Notes under the pieces: generated by a model
Databases searched by the model: none
What the model was told of the DNA's origin: nothing
Seen by the model: the letters and a program-made list of their open reading frames with translations, nothing else
Source of the DNA: Nocardia pseudovaccinii NBRC 100343
GTDB lineage: Bacteria; Actinomycetota; Actinomycetes; Mycobacteriales; Mycobacteriaceae
Assembly (NCBI RefSeq): GCF_001613225.1
Contig: NZ_BDBY01000218.1
Coordinates: forward strand, 1-45,859
Length of the DNA: 45,859 nucleotides
Direction: 5' to 3'
Shown here: positions 14,678 through 22,160 of the stretch, one piece after another
Layout: the number at the start of each line of letters is the position of its first letter
How positions within the stretch are numbered: position 1 is the stretch's first letter
Program-made: the position numbers and the translations under genes

Positions 14678-17266
14678 ATGGCAGGTAAGTCCCGCAGCTC
14701 CACGACCACTCGTGCGCGGGCGGGATCGGCTCGGGGGAGGACCACGGCGGCATCTCGTTCGGGCCAGGCTCGCACCACCGCTCAACGTCGCTCGCCCGCA
14801 CCGCGCGCCCGCACCACACCGGCGCGCCGCCCGGTCCGTCGCAAGTCGGATACCGCACCGCTCGCGGTCATCAGCCGCGGCATCAGCAGCGGCTGGAATA
14901 TGCTCGCGCGCGGACTCGGCGCCACCACCAGGGCCGTGAGCCGGGCGGGCGAAATCGAACACGGGCATCGCCGCGACGGTATCGCACTGGCCCTCATCGC
15001 CCTCAGCGCGGTGATCGCGGCCGCGGTATGGCTCTCGGCGGGTGGGCCGATCGGCCACTGGGTCGAGGAGGCGATTCGTGCGGTGTCCGGGTCGGCATCG
15101 GCCGGATTGCCGTTCGTGGCCACCGGAATCGCCATTGTCCTGATGCGGACCGAGGCACGTCCGGAGATCCGCCCGCGGCTGGTACTCGGCGGATTGCTGA
15201 TCGGACTGCCGGTCCTGGGCCTCTGGCATATCGCCGCCGGATCGCCGACCGATGCGCACGGGCGTTCGCGCGCAGCGGGTTTCGTCGGATTCGTGGTCGG
15301 CGGCCCGCTGACCAGCGGGCTCACCGCCTGGCTTTCGGTGCCGATGCTGTTGCTGGCCATCATTTTCGGTGTGCTGCTGGTAACCGGAACCACCGTGCGC
15401 GAGGTACCGCAGCGGTTGCGCGAGTACTTCGGCACCGGCAGCGGCGGCGACGAATACGGTGACTACGACGGCGAATCCGATTTCGATCCGGCCAATTACG
15501 ATGCCGACGGGTTCCCGCTGCATCGCAGTAGCAAGTCGAAGCGGCGCGGTCGCACCCCGGAGGAGAACTACCCGCCCGACGAATTCGGCGGCTCCGATGC
15601 GGTCACCGAGGTCATGGGCGAACCGCCACTGCGCGATGCGAAACCGATTGCTACCGAGACGGCGCCCGAAGAGAAGCCCAAGCCGAAGAAGCGCGCACCG
15701 ATCAAGGTCGAGGACCAGACCCCACCGCCGCCGAAGCAGCTGGAGTTCATCAACGACCGTGAGGTCGAGGGTGATTACACCCTCCCGCCATTGACGCTGC
15801 TCACCGACGGCGATCCGCCCAAGAAGCGCAGTGCCGCCAATGAATCGATGATCGAGGCGATCACCGAGGTGCTGGTGCAGTTCAAGATCGACGCGGCGGT
15901 CACCGGTTTCGTGCGCGGCCCTACGGTCACCCGGTACGAGGTGGAACTCGGGCCCGGCGTGAAGGTCGAGAAGATCACCGCGCTGGCCCGCAATATCGCC
16001 TATGCCGTTGCCACCGAGAATGTTCGGCTGCTGGCCCCGATTCCGGGTAAGTCCGCCGTCGGTATCGAGGTACCCAACGCCGATCGCGAACTGGTGCGCC
16101 TGGCCGATGTGCTCAAGGCCCCCTCGACCCGAAATGACCACCACCCATTGGTGATCGGGCTCGGCAAGAACATCGAGGGCGATTTCGTCTCGGCGAATCT
16201 CGCGAAAATGCCGCATCTGCTGGTCGCGGGTTCGACCGGTTCCGGTAAGTCGAGTTTCGTGAACTCGATGCTGGTATCGCTGCTGGCGCGCTCGACTCCG
16301 GACGAGGTCCGGATGATCCTCATCGACCCCAAGATGGTGGAACTCACTCCGTACGAGGGCATTCCGCACCTCATCACCCCCATCATCACCCAGCCGAAGA
16401 AGGCCGCCGCCGCGCTGGCCTGGCTGGTGGAGGAGATGGAACAGCGCTACCAGGACATGCAGGCCAATAAGGTCCGCCACATCGACGACTTCAACAAGAA
16501 GGTCAAGTCGGGTGCCATTACCGCGCCGCTGGGCAGCGAACGGGTCTATCGGCCCTATCCGTACATTCTCGCCATCGTCGACGAGCTCGCCGACCTCATG
16601 ATGACCGCGCCGCGCGATGTCGAGGACGCGATCGTGCGCATCACCCAAAAGGCCCGCGCCGCAGGCATCCACCTGGTGCTTGCGACGCAGCGCCCCTCGG
16701 TGGACGTGGTCACCGGTCTGATCAAGACCAATGTGCCGTCCCGATTGGCCTTCGCCACCTCGTCACTGACGGATTCACGAGTCATCCTGGATCAGCCCGG
16801 CGCGGAAAAGCTGATCGGTATGGGTGACGGACTGTTCCTGCCGATGGGCGCGAACAAGCCGACCCGGCTGCAGGGCGCGTTCATCTCCGATGAGGAGATC
16901 CACGGGGTCGTCGATTTCACCAAGAACCAGGCCGAACCCGAATACCAGGAGGGCGTCACCGCCGCCAAGGCCGGTGAGAAGAAGGATGTCGATCCCGATA
17001 TCGGCGACGATCTGGATGTCTTCGTCCAGGCCGTGGAACTGGTCGTCACTTCACAATTCGGCTCGACCTCCATGCTGCAGCGCAAGCTGCGCGTCGGCTT
17101 CGCCAAGGCCGGTCGCCTGATGGATCTGATGGAAACCCGCGGTGTCGTCGGCCCCAGTGAGGGGTCGAAGGCGCGCGATGTGCTCATCAAGCCCGACGAG
17201 CTCGAGGGGCTGCTGTGGACGATCCGCGGCGGCGGGGACGCGGAGCCCGACAGCCCGGAGGAGTGA
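14678..17266 (+). CDS. ftsK: DNA translocase FtsK
   Basis: 862 residues. FtsK pumps chromosome dimers and terminus DNA through the closing septum and activates XerCD. A basic Arg/Ser-rich N-terminal tail (~60 residues) precedes four membrane segments (about 105-240) and an acidic linker. The motor domain has Walker A GSTGSGKSS (~517-525) and Walker B YILAIVDELADLMM (~628-641), with the FtsK-typical LATQRPSVDVVTGLIKTNVPSRLAF. The last ~70 residues (about 785-855) form the winged-helix gamma domain (TSMLQRKLRVGFAKAGRLMD) that reads KOPS sites. Length fits actinobacterial FtsK. Promoter-like TTGCGG...TAGCCT lies just upstream. Confidence 0.97.
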   Translation: MAGKSRSSTTTRARAGSARGRTTAASRSGQARTTAQRRSPAPRARTTPARRPVRRKSDTAPLAVISRGISSGWNMLARGLGATTRAVSRAGEIEHGHRRDGIALALIALSAVIAAAVWLSAGGPIGHWVEEAIRAVSGSASAGLPFVATGIAIVLMRTEARPEIRPRLVLGGLLIGLPVLGLWHIAAGSPTDAHGRSRAAGFVGFVVGGPLTSGLTAWLSVPMLLLAIIFGVLLVTGTTVREVPQRLREYFGTGSGGDEYGDYDGESDFDPANYDADGFPLHRSSKSKRRGRTPEENYPPDEFGGSDAVTEVMGEPPLRDAKPIATETAPEEKPKPKKRAPIKVEDQTPPPPKQLEFINDREVEGDYTLPPLTLLTDGDPPKKRSAANESMIEAITEVLVQFKIDAAVTGFVRGPTVTRYEVELGPGVKVEKITALARNIAYAVATENVRLLAPIPGKSAVGIEVPNADRELVRLADVLKAPSTRNDHHPLVIGLGKNIEGDFVSANLAKMPHLLVAGSTGSGKSSFVNSMLVSLLARSTPDEVRMILIDPKMVELTPYEGIPHLITPIITQPKKAAAALAWLVEEMEQRYQDMQANKVRHIDDFNKKVKSGAITAPLGSERVYRPYPYILAIVDELADLMMTAPRDVEDAIVRITQKARAAGIHLVLATQRPSVDVVTGLIKTNVPSRLAFATSSLTDSRVILDQPGAEKLIGMGDGLFLPMGANKPTRLQGAFISDEEIHGVVDFTKNQAEPEYQEGVTAAKAGEKKDVDPDIGDDLDVFVQAVELVVTSQFGSTSMLQRKLRVGFAKAGRLMDLMETRGVVGPSEGSKARDVLIKPDELEGLLWTIRGGGDAEPDSPEE

Positions 17267-17332
17267 AAACGCCTCGGCGGCAGATATTCTCACCGCCGGT
17301 GGGCGGCCGCCACGTCGGTACAGTGGTTCGGC

Positions 17333-18757
17333 GTGGTGATCTGCGGAATCAGAGTGTCGCACGACGGTGGGATCGCGGTTATCGAGGACGACCGGCTGGT
17401 TTTCGGTATCGAGCTGGAGAAACTGGGCAACGGCAGGCGCCACCACCCGCTGGGCGATCTCGAACAGGTCGCCGCGATATTGCGATCGGAGGGCTTGACG
17501 CCCGCTGATATCGACCGGTTCGTGGTGGATGGTTCTGTGCCGGAGACGGATTCGACCGAGTCTGCACGCATCGCGACGTTAGTCGGCGGCTGCCCGGTCG
17601 AACTCACGATCGCGCCGTATCAGGATCGGCCCGGACGTACCGTACCGCTGGCGCGGCACCGTTTTCGTGGTCACGGATTCGGTTCCGCCGCAGACGAATA
17701 CATCAGCTATCACCATGTGGACCAGCACATCATGGGTGGGTACTGCGCGAGTCCGTTCGCGGCACGCGGGGAGGATGCGCTCGTTCTGGTGGGGGACGGT
17801 CGAGCTGTCGCGCGGCTCTACCATGTTGTCGCGGCGGCTGGAAAGGTACGGTCGGTCGCCACTTTCCGGGCCGATTCGAGCGCGCGGTTGGCATTGAGTT
17901 CGCTTGTACGCCAGGCCTCTTCGTTGCCATCGAAGCTTGTTGTCACCGGGGAAAGCGCCCTCGACATCAAGTGGAACTCGGAGCTGCAGGGGATAGTCGA
18001 GGAGACCTGGATTCCGCCCTTTCCCGACGACTCCGGCGCCGCCATCGGTGCAGCGTGCTGTGAGATGTTCCGGAAGGGGCGTAGCCCGGCGTTGCGGTGG
18101 GGTGTGTATTCCGGTCCACGAGTCAGGGTCTGCGGGGTGCCGGAGAACTGGCGCCGACAGCTCTGCGACGAGCGGGGAGTGGCGGAGTTGCTGCACCGGA
18201 AAGGTGAGCCGGTAGTGGTGCTTTCAGGCCGCGCTGAGATCGGTCCGCGTGCTCTCGGCAACCGCAGCATCCTTGCTCCCGCAACGGATTCGGCGATGCG
18301 GGACCGGCTCAACGGCATCAAGCACCGGGCCTTGCGCCGGTCGGTGGCGGCGGTGTGCCTTACGGAACGGGCGACGGAGGTACTCGGGCCCGGTGGCATC
18401 GATCCGTACCTGACCTTCGAGCACCGCATCCGCAGGGAGTGGACCGACCGTATTCCAGCCGTGCAGGTGGACGGTACCGCGCGGGTGCAGACCATCGAGG
18501 CCGCGGCCAAGAGCCCGACCGCGCGGATTCTGGCGGCATACGAGGCCATCAGCGGCATACCGGTGTTGTGTAATACGAGCGCGAATTCCGAAGGGCGCGG
18601 GTTCTTTCCGGATGTGGCCGCCGCGGCCCGCTGGGGTGGCACCCGCTACATCTGGTCCGAAGGGTATCTGTACACGGATCAGTCACGGGCACGGCAAACC
18701 ACCCGCGAATGCTGGTCGGCTCCACGGGATTGGGGCCATACGAGCGTGATGTGGTAG
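17333..18757 (+). CDS. NodU/TobZ-family O-carbamoyltransferase
   Basis: 474 residues; transfers a carbamoyl group from carbamoyl phosphate, via carbamoyl-AMP, to a hydroxyl. The N-terminal Kae1-like domain begins CGIRVSHDGGIAVIEDD and has the metal-binding HHVDQHIMGGYCASPF (His127/128/132, the family HHxxHAxxAxxxSPF) and VLVGDGR. GRAEIGPRALGNRSIL (~293-308) and the C-terminal domain's VDGTARVQTI and VLCNTSANSEGRGF are all intact. It is shorter than the ~570 residues usual for NodU, mainly through loops. Members act on sugars, antibiotics and phage hydroxymethylcytosine. It stands alone after ftsK and overlaps the end of the minus-strand tRNA array. Confidence 0.85.
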   Translation: MVICGIRVSHDGGIAVIEDDRLVFGIELEKLGNGRRHHPLGDLEQVAAILRSEGLTPADIDRFVVDGSVPETDSTESARIATLVGGCPVELTIAPYQDRPGRTVPLARHRFRGHGFGSAADEYISYHHVDQHIMGGYCASPFAARGEDALVLVGDGRAVARLYHVVAAAGKVRSVATFRADSSARLALSSLVRQASSLPSKLVVTGESALDIKWNSELQGIVEETWIPPFPDDSGAAIGAACCEMFRKGRSPALRWGVYSGPRVRVCGVPENWRRQLCDERGVAELLHRKGEPVVVLSGRAEIGPRALGNRSILAPATDSAMRDRLNGIKHRALRRSVAAVCLTERATEVLGPGGIDPYLTFEHRIRREWTDRIPAVQVDGTARVQTIEAAAKSPTARILAAYEAISGIPVLCNTSANSEGRGFFPDVAAAARWGGTRYIWSEGYLYTDQSRARQTTRECWSAPRDWGHTSVMW

Positions 18758-18822
18758 CTCATCGTGGAGTCGAACCACGCGGCAGGGCCTTATGAGAGCC
18801 CCGGGGCGAACCTGCATGAGCC
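18755..18822 (-). tRNA. tRNA-Met(CAU)-like gene with a collapsed D arm
   Basis: Acceptor GGCTCAT/ATGAGCT (one G-U), anticodon stem GGGCT/GGCCC with loop CTCATAA (anticodon CAU), and T arm CGTGG-TTCGACT-CCACG are all present, and A73 is followed by an encoded CCA. The D region is only ~14 bases; the best fold is a mini-hairpin GG-TTCG-CC instead of a normal D arm. The end overlaps the carbamoyltransferase stop codon. It could be a non-standard or decayed tRNA. Confidence 0.5.
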
Positions 18823-18836
18823 TGGGTCGGTGTGCG

Positions 18837-18909
18837 CTGGAGTGCCAGGATTCGAACCTGAACCGGCGGAGTCGAAGTCTGTCGTGCTAGCCGTTTAGAC
18901 CACACTCCA
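18837..18909 (-). tRNA. tRNA-like gene, anticodon loop reads UCG (Arg), imperfect
   Basis: Acceptor TGGAGTG/CACTCCA is perfect and the T arm TCAGG-TTCGAAT-CCTGG is good. The anticodon loop CTTCGAC would read UCG (Arg), but the anticodon stem ACAGA/TCCGC has two A-C mismatches and the D stem GTCT/GCAC one. The U1-A72/G73 ends resemble tRNA-Gln. Identity uncertain; probably divergent or decaying. Confidence 0.5.
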
Positions 18910-18913
18910 TCGG

Positions 18914-18986
18914 TGCGCTCGGAAGGATTCGAACCTCCATCCGCCTGAGTCGTATTCAGGTGCTCCGTCCGTTGAGCTACGAGCGC
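18914..18986 (-). tRNA. tRNA-Arg(ACG)
   Basis: A complete cloverleaf: acceptor GCGCTCG/CGAGCGC, D stem GCTC/GAGC, anticodon stem CCTGA/TCAGG with loop ATACGAC (anticodon ACG), variable loop of 5, T arm GGAGG-TTCGAAT-CCTTC, A73. CCA is not encoded. Confidence 0.92.
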
Positions 18987-19012
18987 TGATCCGCACAAAC
19001 CGCGCGGACTGG

Positions 19013-19086
19013 TTCCCTCGGCGAGATTCGAACTCGCACCGTCCGGATTCTAAGTCCGGTGCCTCTGCCAATTGGGCTACGAGGGA
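19013..19086 (-). tRNA. tRNA with anticodon UAG (Leu by code) but class I structure
   Basis: Acceptor TCCCTCG/CGAGGGA, a perfect anticodon stem CCGGA/TCCGG with loop CTTAGAA (anticodon UAG, reads CUA), T arm GCGAG-TTCGAAT-CTCGC, A73 and an encoded CCA. The variable loop has only five bases, whereas bacterial tRNA-Leu has a long variable arm. Either an unusual leucine tRNA or a tRNA of other identity with a changed anticodon. Confidence 0.8.
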
Positions 19087-19096
19087 ATGGTTTTGG

Positions 19097-19169
19097 TACC
19101 CGTGGGTGGGATCGAACCACCGACCCGCACCGTCGGAGGATGCCGCTCTGTCCACTGAGCTACACGGGT
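19097..19169 (-). tRNA. tRNA-Arg(CCG)
   Basis: Acceptor ACCCGTG/CACGGGT, D stem GCTC/GAGC, anticodon stem GCATC/GGTGC with loop CTCCGAC (anticodon CCG), T arm GGTGG-TTCGATC-CCACC, A73 and an encoded CCA. Complete cloverleaf. Confidence 0.9.
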
Positions 19170-19249
19170 TCAAAACCGGTATGCAGCAGGGCTATTCATA
19201 TCCCGCAATACGAAATTCCTACTGTCGTATATTCACTGTGAAGTTATGG

Positions 19250-19323
19250 CGCGGATGGAGGGACTCGAACCCCCAGGCCGACGACTTTGGAGATCGTTGC
19301 TCTTCCAGTTGAGCTACATCCGC
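19250..19323 (-). tRNA. tRNA-Trp(CCA)
   Basis: Acceptor GCGGATG/CATCCGC, D stem GCTC/GAGC, anticodon stem ACGAT/GTCGT with loop CTCCAAA (anticodon CCA), T arm with TTCGAGT, G73 as bacterial TrpRS expects, and an encoded CCA. It is the first tRNA of the array in transcription order, seven bases after the U-tract of an intrinsic terminator. Confidence 0.9.
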
Positions 19324-19330
19324 TGGACAG

Positions 19331-19373
19331 AAAAAGGGCCGCTCCGTGGCGAGTATTTCGCCGGGAGCGGCCC
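19331..19373 (-). terminator. Strong intrinsic terminator in front of the tRNA array
   Basis: On the minus strand, GGGCCGCTCC (19373-19364) pairs perfectly with GGAGCGGCCC (19345-19336). Inside, GGCGA (19362-19358) pairs with TCGCC (19352-19348) around a 5-base loop. TTTTT at 19335-19331 follows directly. No gene lies upstream except the short leader ORF, so it terminates the leader transcript before tRNA-Trp. Confidence 0.88.
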
Positions 19374-19425
19374 CTGCTCAGGCCGTCTCGAATCGAGACC
19401 TCAGGGGCGGCTCCGGATACTCGCC
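19348..19425 (-). promoter_or_regulatory. Antiterminator-like hairpin competing with the terminator
   Basis: On the minus strand GGCGAGTAT (19425-19417) pairs with ATACTCGCC (19356-19348). GGAGC (19414-19410) pairs with GCTCC (19368-19364), and GCCCCTG (19408-19402) with CAGGGGC (19376-19370). A small hairpin GTCTCG/CGAGAC (19399-19385) caps it. The 3' side uses the same bases as the 5' arm of the terminator, so the two folds exclude each other. The 5' side lies within the last codons of the leader ORF. Confidence 0.7.
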
Positions 19426-19517
19426 TGTCGCAGCTGCGACATCGGGCGCCGGGTGCCGGAACGCAATTGCCAGGCACCGGCGAGGGAGCGTAGTCCCTGG
19501 TCCTGGGTGCTGGTCAT
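19401..19517 (-). CDS. Putative 38-residue leader peptide of the tRNA array
   Basis: ATG at 19517-19515, TGA at 19403-19401. GAAAGG lies eight bases upstream as a ribosome site. The peptide has seven Arg among 38 residues (codons CGC, CGT, CGG, CGC, CGA, CGG, CGC), one Trp (TGG), an internal Met and the rare Leu codon CTA. These are the codons read by the anticodons ACG, CCG, UCG, CCA, CAU and UAG of the array downstream. The ORF ends inside the 5' arm of the antiterminator. No database family recognised; the call rests on position, codons and the RNA folds. Confidence 0.55.
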   Translation of the reverse strand: MTSTQDQGLRSLAGAWQLRSGTRRPMSQLRQASIRSRP

Positions 19518-19555
19518 TGCCTTTGCCTTTCGTGGTTCCGATTACCGATCGATTA

Positions 19556-19569
19556 CGTTATGGATAACG
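19556..19569. promoter_or_regulatory. Palindrome upstream of the leader ORF
   Basis: CGTTAT-gg-ATAACG is a perfect 6+2+6 inverted repeat about 40 bases upstream of the leader ORF start, in the only AT-rich stretch nearby. It may be an operator overlapping the promoter of the leader and tRNA array. No clear -35/-10 pair could be fixed. Confidence 0.4.
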
Positions 19570-19601
19570 CTAACACCGACAGACGCGATGAGGAACCCAA
19601 T

Positions 19602-19905
19602 TATTCCCCACCGGCGAGTTGTCGGCGTGCCCGCCGTGTGTAAGTCGGTGGAAGACGTTCTGGATGCTCGCCGAGCCGCCACTCGCCATTCGCCTCGCGC
19701 ACCATCTGTCCGGGCAATGCCTTCCGGGGACGCCGCGGTGCTCCGCCAGTCCGGTGATCGTCATGCCGTGCTCGAGAAGCGCGGTCACCGCACCACCGAG
19801 TCCCTCGTTCCACTCGTGCGTCGTGAACTGTGTGAATTCCGTATCGGTCTCGGCATAGTCGTTCCAGACGAAAACACGGTGGGCTCAGGCATTTCGAAGT
19901 AGGGA
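19602..19905 (-). pseudogene. C-terminal remnant of a SAM-dependent methyltransferase
   Basis: Joining frames gives GYPYFEMPEPTV, then WNDYAETDTEFTQFTTHEWNEGL, then GAVTALLEHGMTITGLAEHRGVP, then LPGQMVREANGEWRLGEHPERLPPTYT and a stop at 19602-19604. This series is typical of the C-terminal third of actinobacterial class I methyltransferases (the HEWNHGLGE and LPGQMV...WRLAD boxes). At least two frameshifts (near 19860 and 19735) break it, and the SAM-binding N-terminal half is absent. Clearly decayed. Confidence 0.7.
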
Positions 19906-20205
19906 TAGCCGACAGTCGGTCGGCCGGTGCGGGTTTCGTCCATGGACCGCGGCTGGTGACTGCTTGCAGGTCACTCGAAAGCGTCGGCATCCGCGCAGTC
20001 GCGCGATGCGGCGTGCGTTGGCACGCGCTCGTCTCGATTCGCTCTGTTCAGGATGAGGTAGTCGTCGGTCATGCTCGCGAGGGTGACATGTCGGCCGCCG
20101 GACCCGCATGTGAAATTATGGTCAGCAACTCTTCCGCTAGCTCGACAGAACGGACAAATCGGGCATGATTGCTGTCATGAAACGCGTTTTCGCCCCGGAG
20201 CCCGC
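19906..20205. other. Intergenic stretch upstream of terC
   Basis: No gene recognised. The last 30 bases hold a 12-codon frame starting at 20177 that overlaps the terC start. A manganese (yybP-ykoY) riboswitch is common before terC genes elsewhere, but its conserved core was not found here. Confidence 0.4.
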
Positions 20206-21209
20206 ATGCAGGTAACCGCCCTCGAATGGACCCTGACGATCGTGGTGATCCTGGGTCTGTTCGTCTTCGACTTCTTCGCCCATGTCCGGACACCACACGA
20301 TCCGACCTTCAAGGAATCCGGCTCCTGGTCGGCGATCTACATCGGCCTGGCCCTGGCCTTCGGTGGATTCGTCGCCTGGAAGTGGGGCTCGACCTTCGCG
20401 GGTGCGAGTACTACGCGGGCTTCGTCACCGAAAAGGCCCTCTCGGTGGACAACCTGTTCATCTTCGTCATCATCATGTCGAGCTTCGCGGTGCCGCGGAT
20501 CTACCAGCAGAAGGTGCTGCTGATCGGCATTGTGCTGGCGCTGGTCATGCGGGGTGTTTTCATCGCCGTCGGTGCGGCGGCGATCAGCGCGTTCAGCTGG
20601 GTGTTCTATCTGTTCGGCCTGTTCCTGGTCTATACGGCCGTGAAACTGTTGCGTGAGAGCGGACACGAGGTCGAGCAGGAGGAGAAGCGCGACAGCCGGA
20701 TCGTGGCGCTGGCCAAACGGGTGCTCCCGACCACCGACGAATACGACGGCGACAAACTGCTCACCCGGATCGACGGGCGGCGCGTGATCACCCCGTTGTT
20801 GTTGGCGCTGTTGGCAATCGGTTTCGCGGATCTGCTATTCGCGCTGGACTCCATCCCCGCCATCTACGGCTTGACCGAGCAGCCCTACATCGTGTTCACC
20901 GCGAATGCCTTCGCGCTCATGGGTTTACGGCAGCTGTATTTCCTCATCGGCGGCCTGCTGGATCGCCTGGTCTACCTGTCCTACGGCCTTTCGGCGATCC
21001 TCGCGTTCATCGGCGTCAAACTGGTGCTGCACGCATTGCACGAGAACACCCTGCCTTTCGTCAACGGTGGTCGGCACGTCAAGGTACCGGAGATTTCCAC
21101 GCCGGTCTCGCTGAGCGTGATCATCGGGATTCTGCTCATCGCGACCGTCGCGAGCCTGATCAAAACCCGCGGCGCGGCCCGGTCCGCCGAGAGCCGGGTA
21201 GCCGATTAG
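20206..21209 (+). pseudogene. TerC-family membrane protein interrupted by a one-base frameshift
   Basis: TerC proteins are multi-span membrane proteins linked to metal (often manganese) export and tellurium resistance. The first frame from ATG 20206 reads WTLTIVVILGLFVFDFFAH, then IYIGLALAFGGFVAW. At ~20401 the frame is lost. The family sequence EYYAGFVTEKALSVDNLFIFV resumes one frame over and runs intact to 21209, with the second signature FADLLFALDSIPAIYGLTEQP and about seven further spans. The break sits in ggtgcgag, where one extra G would restore the frame. This is either a recent inactivating deletion or a sequencing error; everything else looks functional. Confidence 0.8.
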
Positions 21210-21745
21210 AAGACCCGGTTGTTTTCCGGCGTGATCTCGAAGCCGCGCCCGGTTGCGTCATTGCGGCAGGTCACCCCGACGGGCTGGGCCAGGCAGGTGA
21301 ATCCGGCCACGCTCAGGCTCGACCCGACCGGCAGCACCGGTGCGTCGGCATCCGCTCCGGATGTGGTTCCGACGAAGTAGCCACGGTTCACGCAGAGATA
21401 TCCGGCGCTCTCGCCGACGGCCAGTGCGGCCGCGCTCGGGTCGATGCCCCAGCAGGCCTGCATCGCGGGCGGGGTGGGCTGGGTCGTGCCCTGGCAGCCC
21501 ACCGGTCGTTTCGGCTGTCCGAACGGCTCGTCGAGGAAGCCGCAAGCGATGCCGCCGTCCGCGGTCCGGAAGTAGTAGCCGTCGGCGGCCCGGTATATCG
21601 ACTCGTCGACCGAACCCGGTCGTAGCAATGGACGATCCCCGACCGTCAAGTTTGCCGTGGTGTCGAAATCGGCGGCCGTCGAGCAGATGGTGAGTGCGAG
21701 GCCTGCGACCGACATCGACGCGAAAATCGCGACGGATATGCGCAT
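21206..21745 (-). CDS. Secreted protein of unknown function
   Basis: 179 residues. MRISVAIFASMSVAGLALTICSTA is a Sec signal peptide with a short positive N end, a hydrophobic core and a cleavage site around STA-AD. The mature part has six cysteines (CGFLDEP, GCQGTT, ACWG, LCVNRG, TCLAQP, TCRND), which probably form three disulfides, and the segment GGIACGFLDEPFGQP resembles actinobacterial secreted proteins of unknown role. The stop overlaps the terC stop on the opposite strand by three bases. No catalytic motif seen. Confidence 0.7.
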   Translation of the reverse strand: MRISVAIFASMSVAGLALTICSTAADFDTTANLTVGDRPLLRPGSVDESIYRAADGYYFRTADGGIACGFLDEPFGQPKRPVGCQGTTQPTPPAMQACWGIDPSAAALAVGESAGYLCVNRGYFVGTTSGADADAPVLPVGSSLSVAGFTCLAQPVGVTCRNDATGRGFEITPENNRVF

Positions 21746-21859
21746 ACGGGGGAGTCTGCGTCGGCAGGCGCGGATTCTTCCGCACCTCGCACGGCGTGTC
21801 GCCGTAAGTTTGCTGACCGCCGAGTGTCTAACGGCGACACGCGGCGGTCAGCCGGACGG

Positions 21860-22144
21860 TCAGGAAGCGAATGCGCCCATCACCGGCAGCCACTCGACCG
21901 CCCGTACCTCGTCGATGAGGTTCTCGCGGGCGAACGGATCCTGCGGCAGCAGTTCCTCGAGGTCCGCCTCGTCCGCGACCTGGAATAGCAGCAGTGCGCC
22001 GGAACCGTCCGGGTAGGGACCGCTGGTCAGCAGCGAACCCGCATCGATCAGGCCGTTGAGCCAGGCCCGATGTTCCGGGCGGAAGCTGTCGCGCGCCTCG
22101 ACGGTGGCATCGGAGTAGGTGTAGTGCACGGCGAAGATGGGCAC
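21860..22144 (-). CDS. YciI-like protein
   Basis: 94 residues with the dimeric ferredoxin-like YciI fold: MPIFAVHYTYSD at the start, RPEHRAWLNGLIDAGSLLTSGP in the middle (the family His and G...L..GP pattern), and FARENLIDEVRAVEWLPVMG at the end (the typical PF...L......V..W). YciI proteins are small and mostly uncharacterised; some act as dehydrochlorinase-like or muconolactone-isomerase-like enzymes. It follows argA on the minus strand after 16 bases, so the two are probably co-transcribed. Confidence 0.85.
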   Translation of the reverse strand: MPIFAVHYTYSDATVEARDSFRPEHRAWLNGLIDAGSLLTSGPYPDGSGALLLFQVADEADLEELLPQDPFARENLIDEVRAVEWLPVMGAFAS

Positions 22145-22160
22145 GATCGATCCGTTCTGG

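Noticed and set aside
14393..16672. A 759-codon frame opposite ftsK.
   Set aside because: Antisense shadow caused by GC-rich third positions; ftsK motifs on the plus strand are complete.
18755..19323. ORFs on both strands across the tRNA array that look like short proteins.
   Set aside because: They are readings of tRNA T-arms and acceptor stems (repeated ARMEGLEPP-like and SRRG-like peptides), a well-known artefact.
19906..20205. Possible manganese riboswitch upstream of terC.
   Set aside because: The conserved yybP-ykoY core was not found on inspection.
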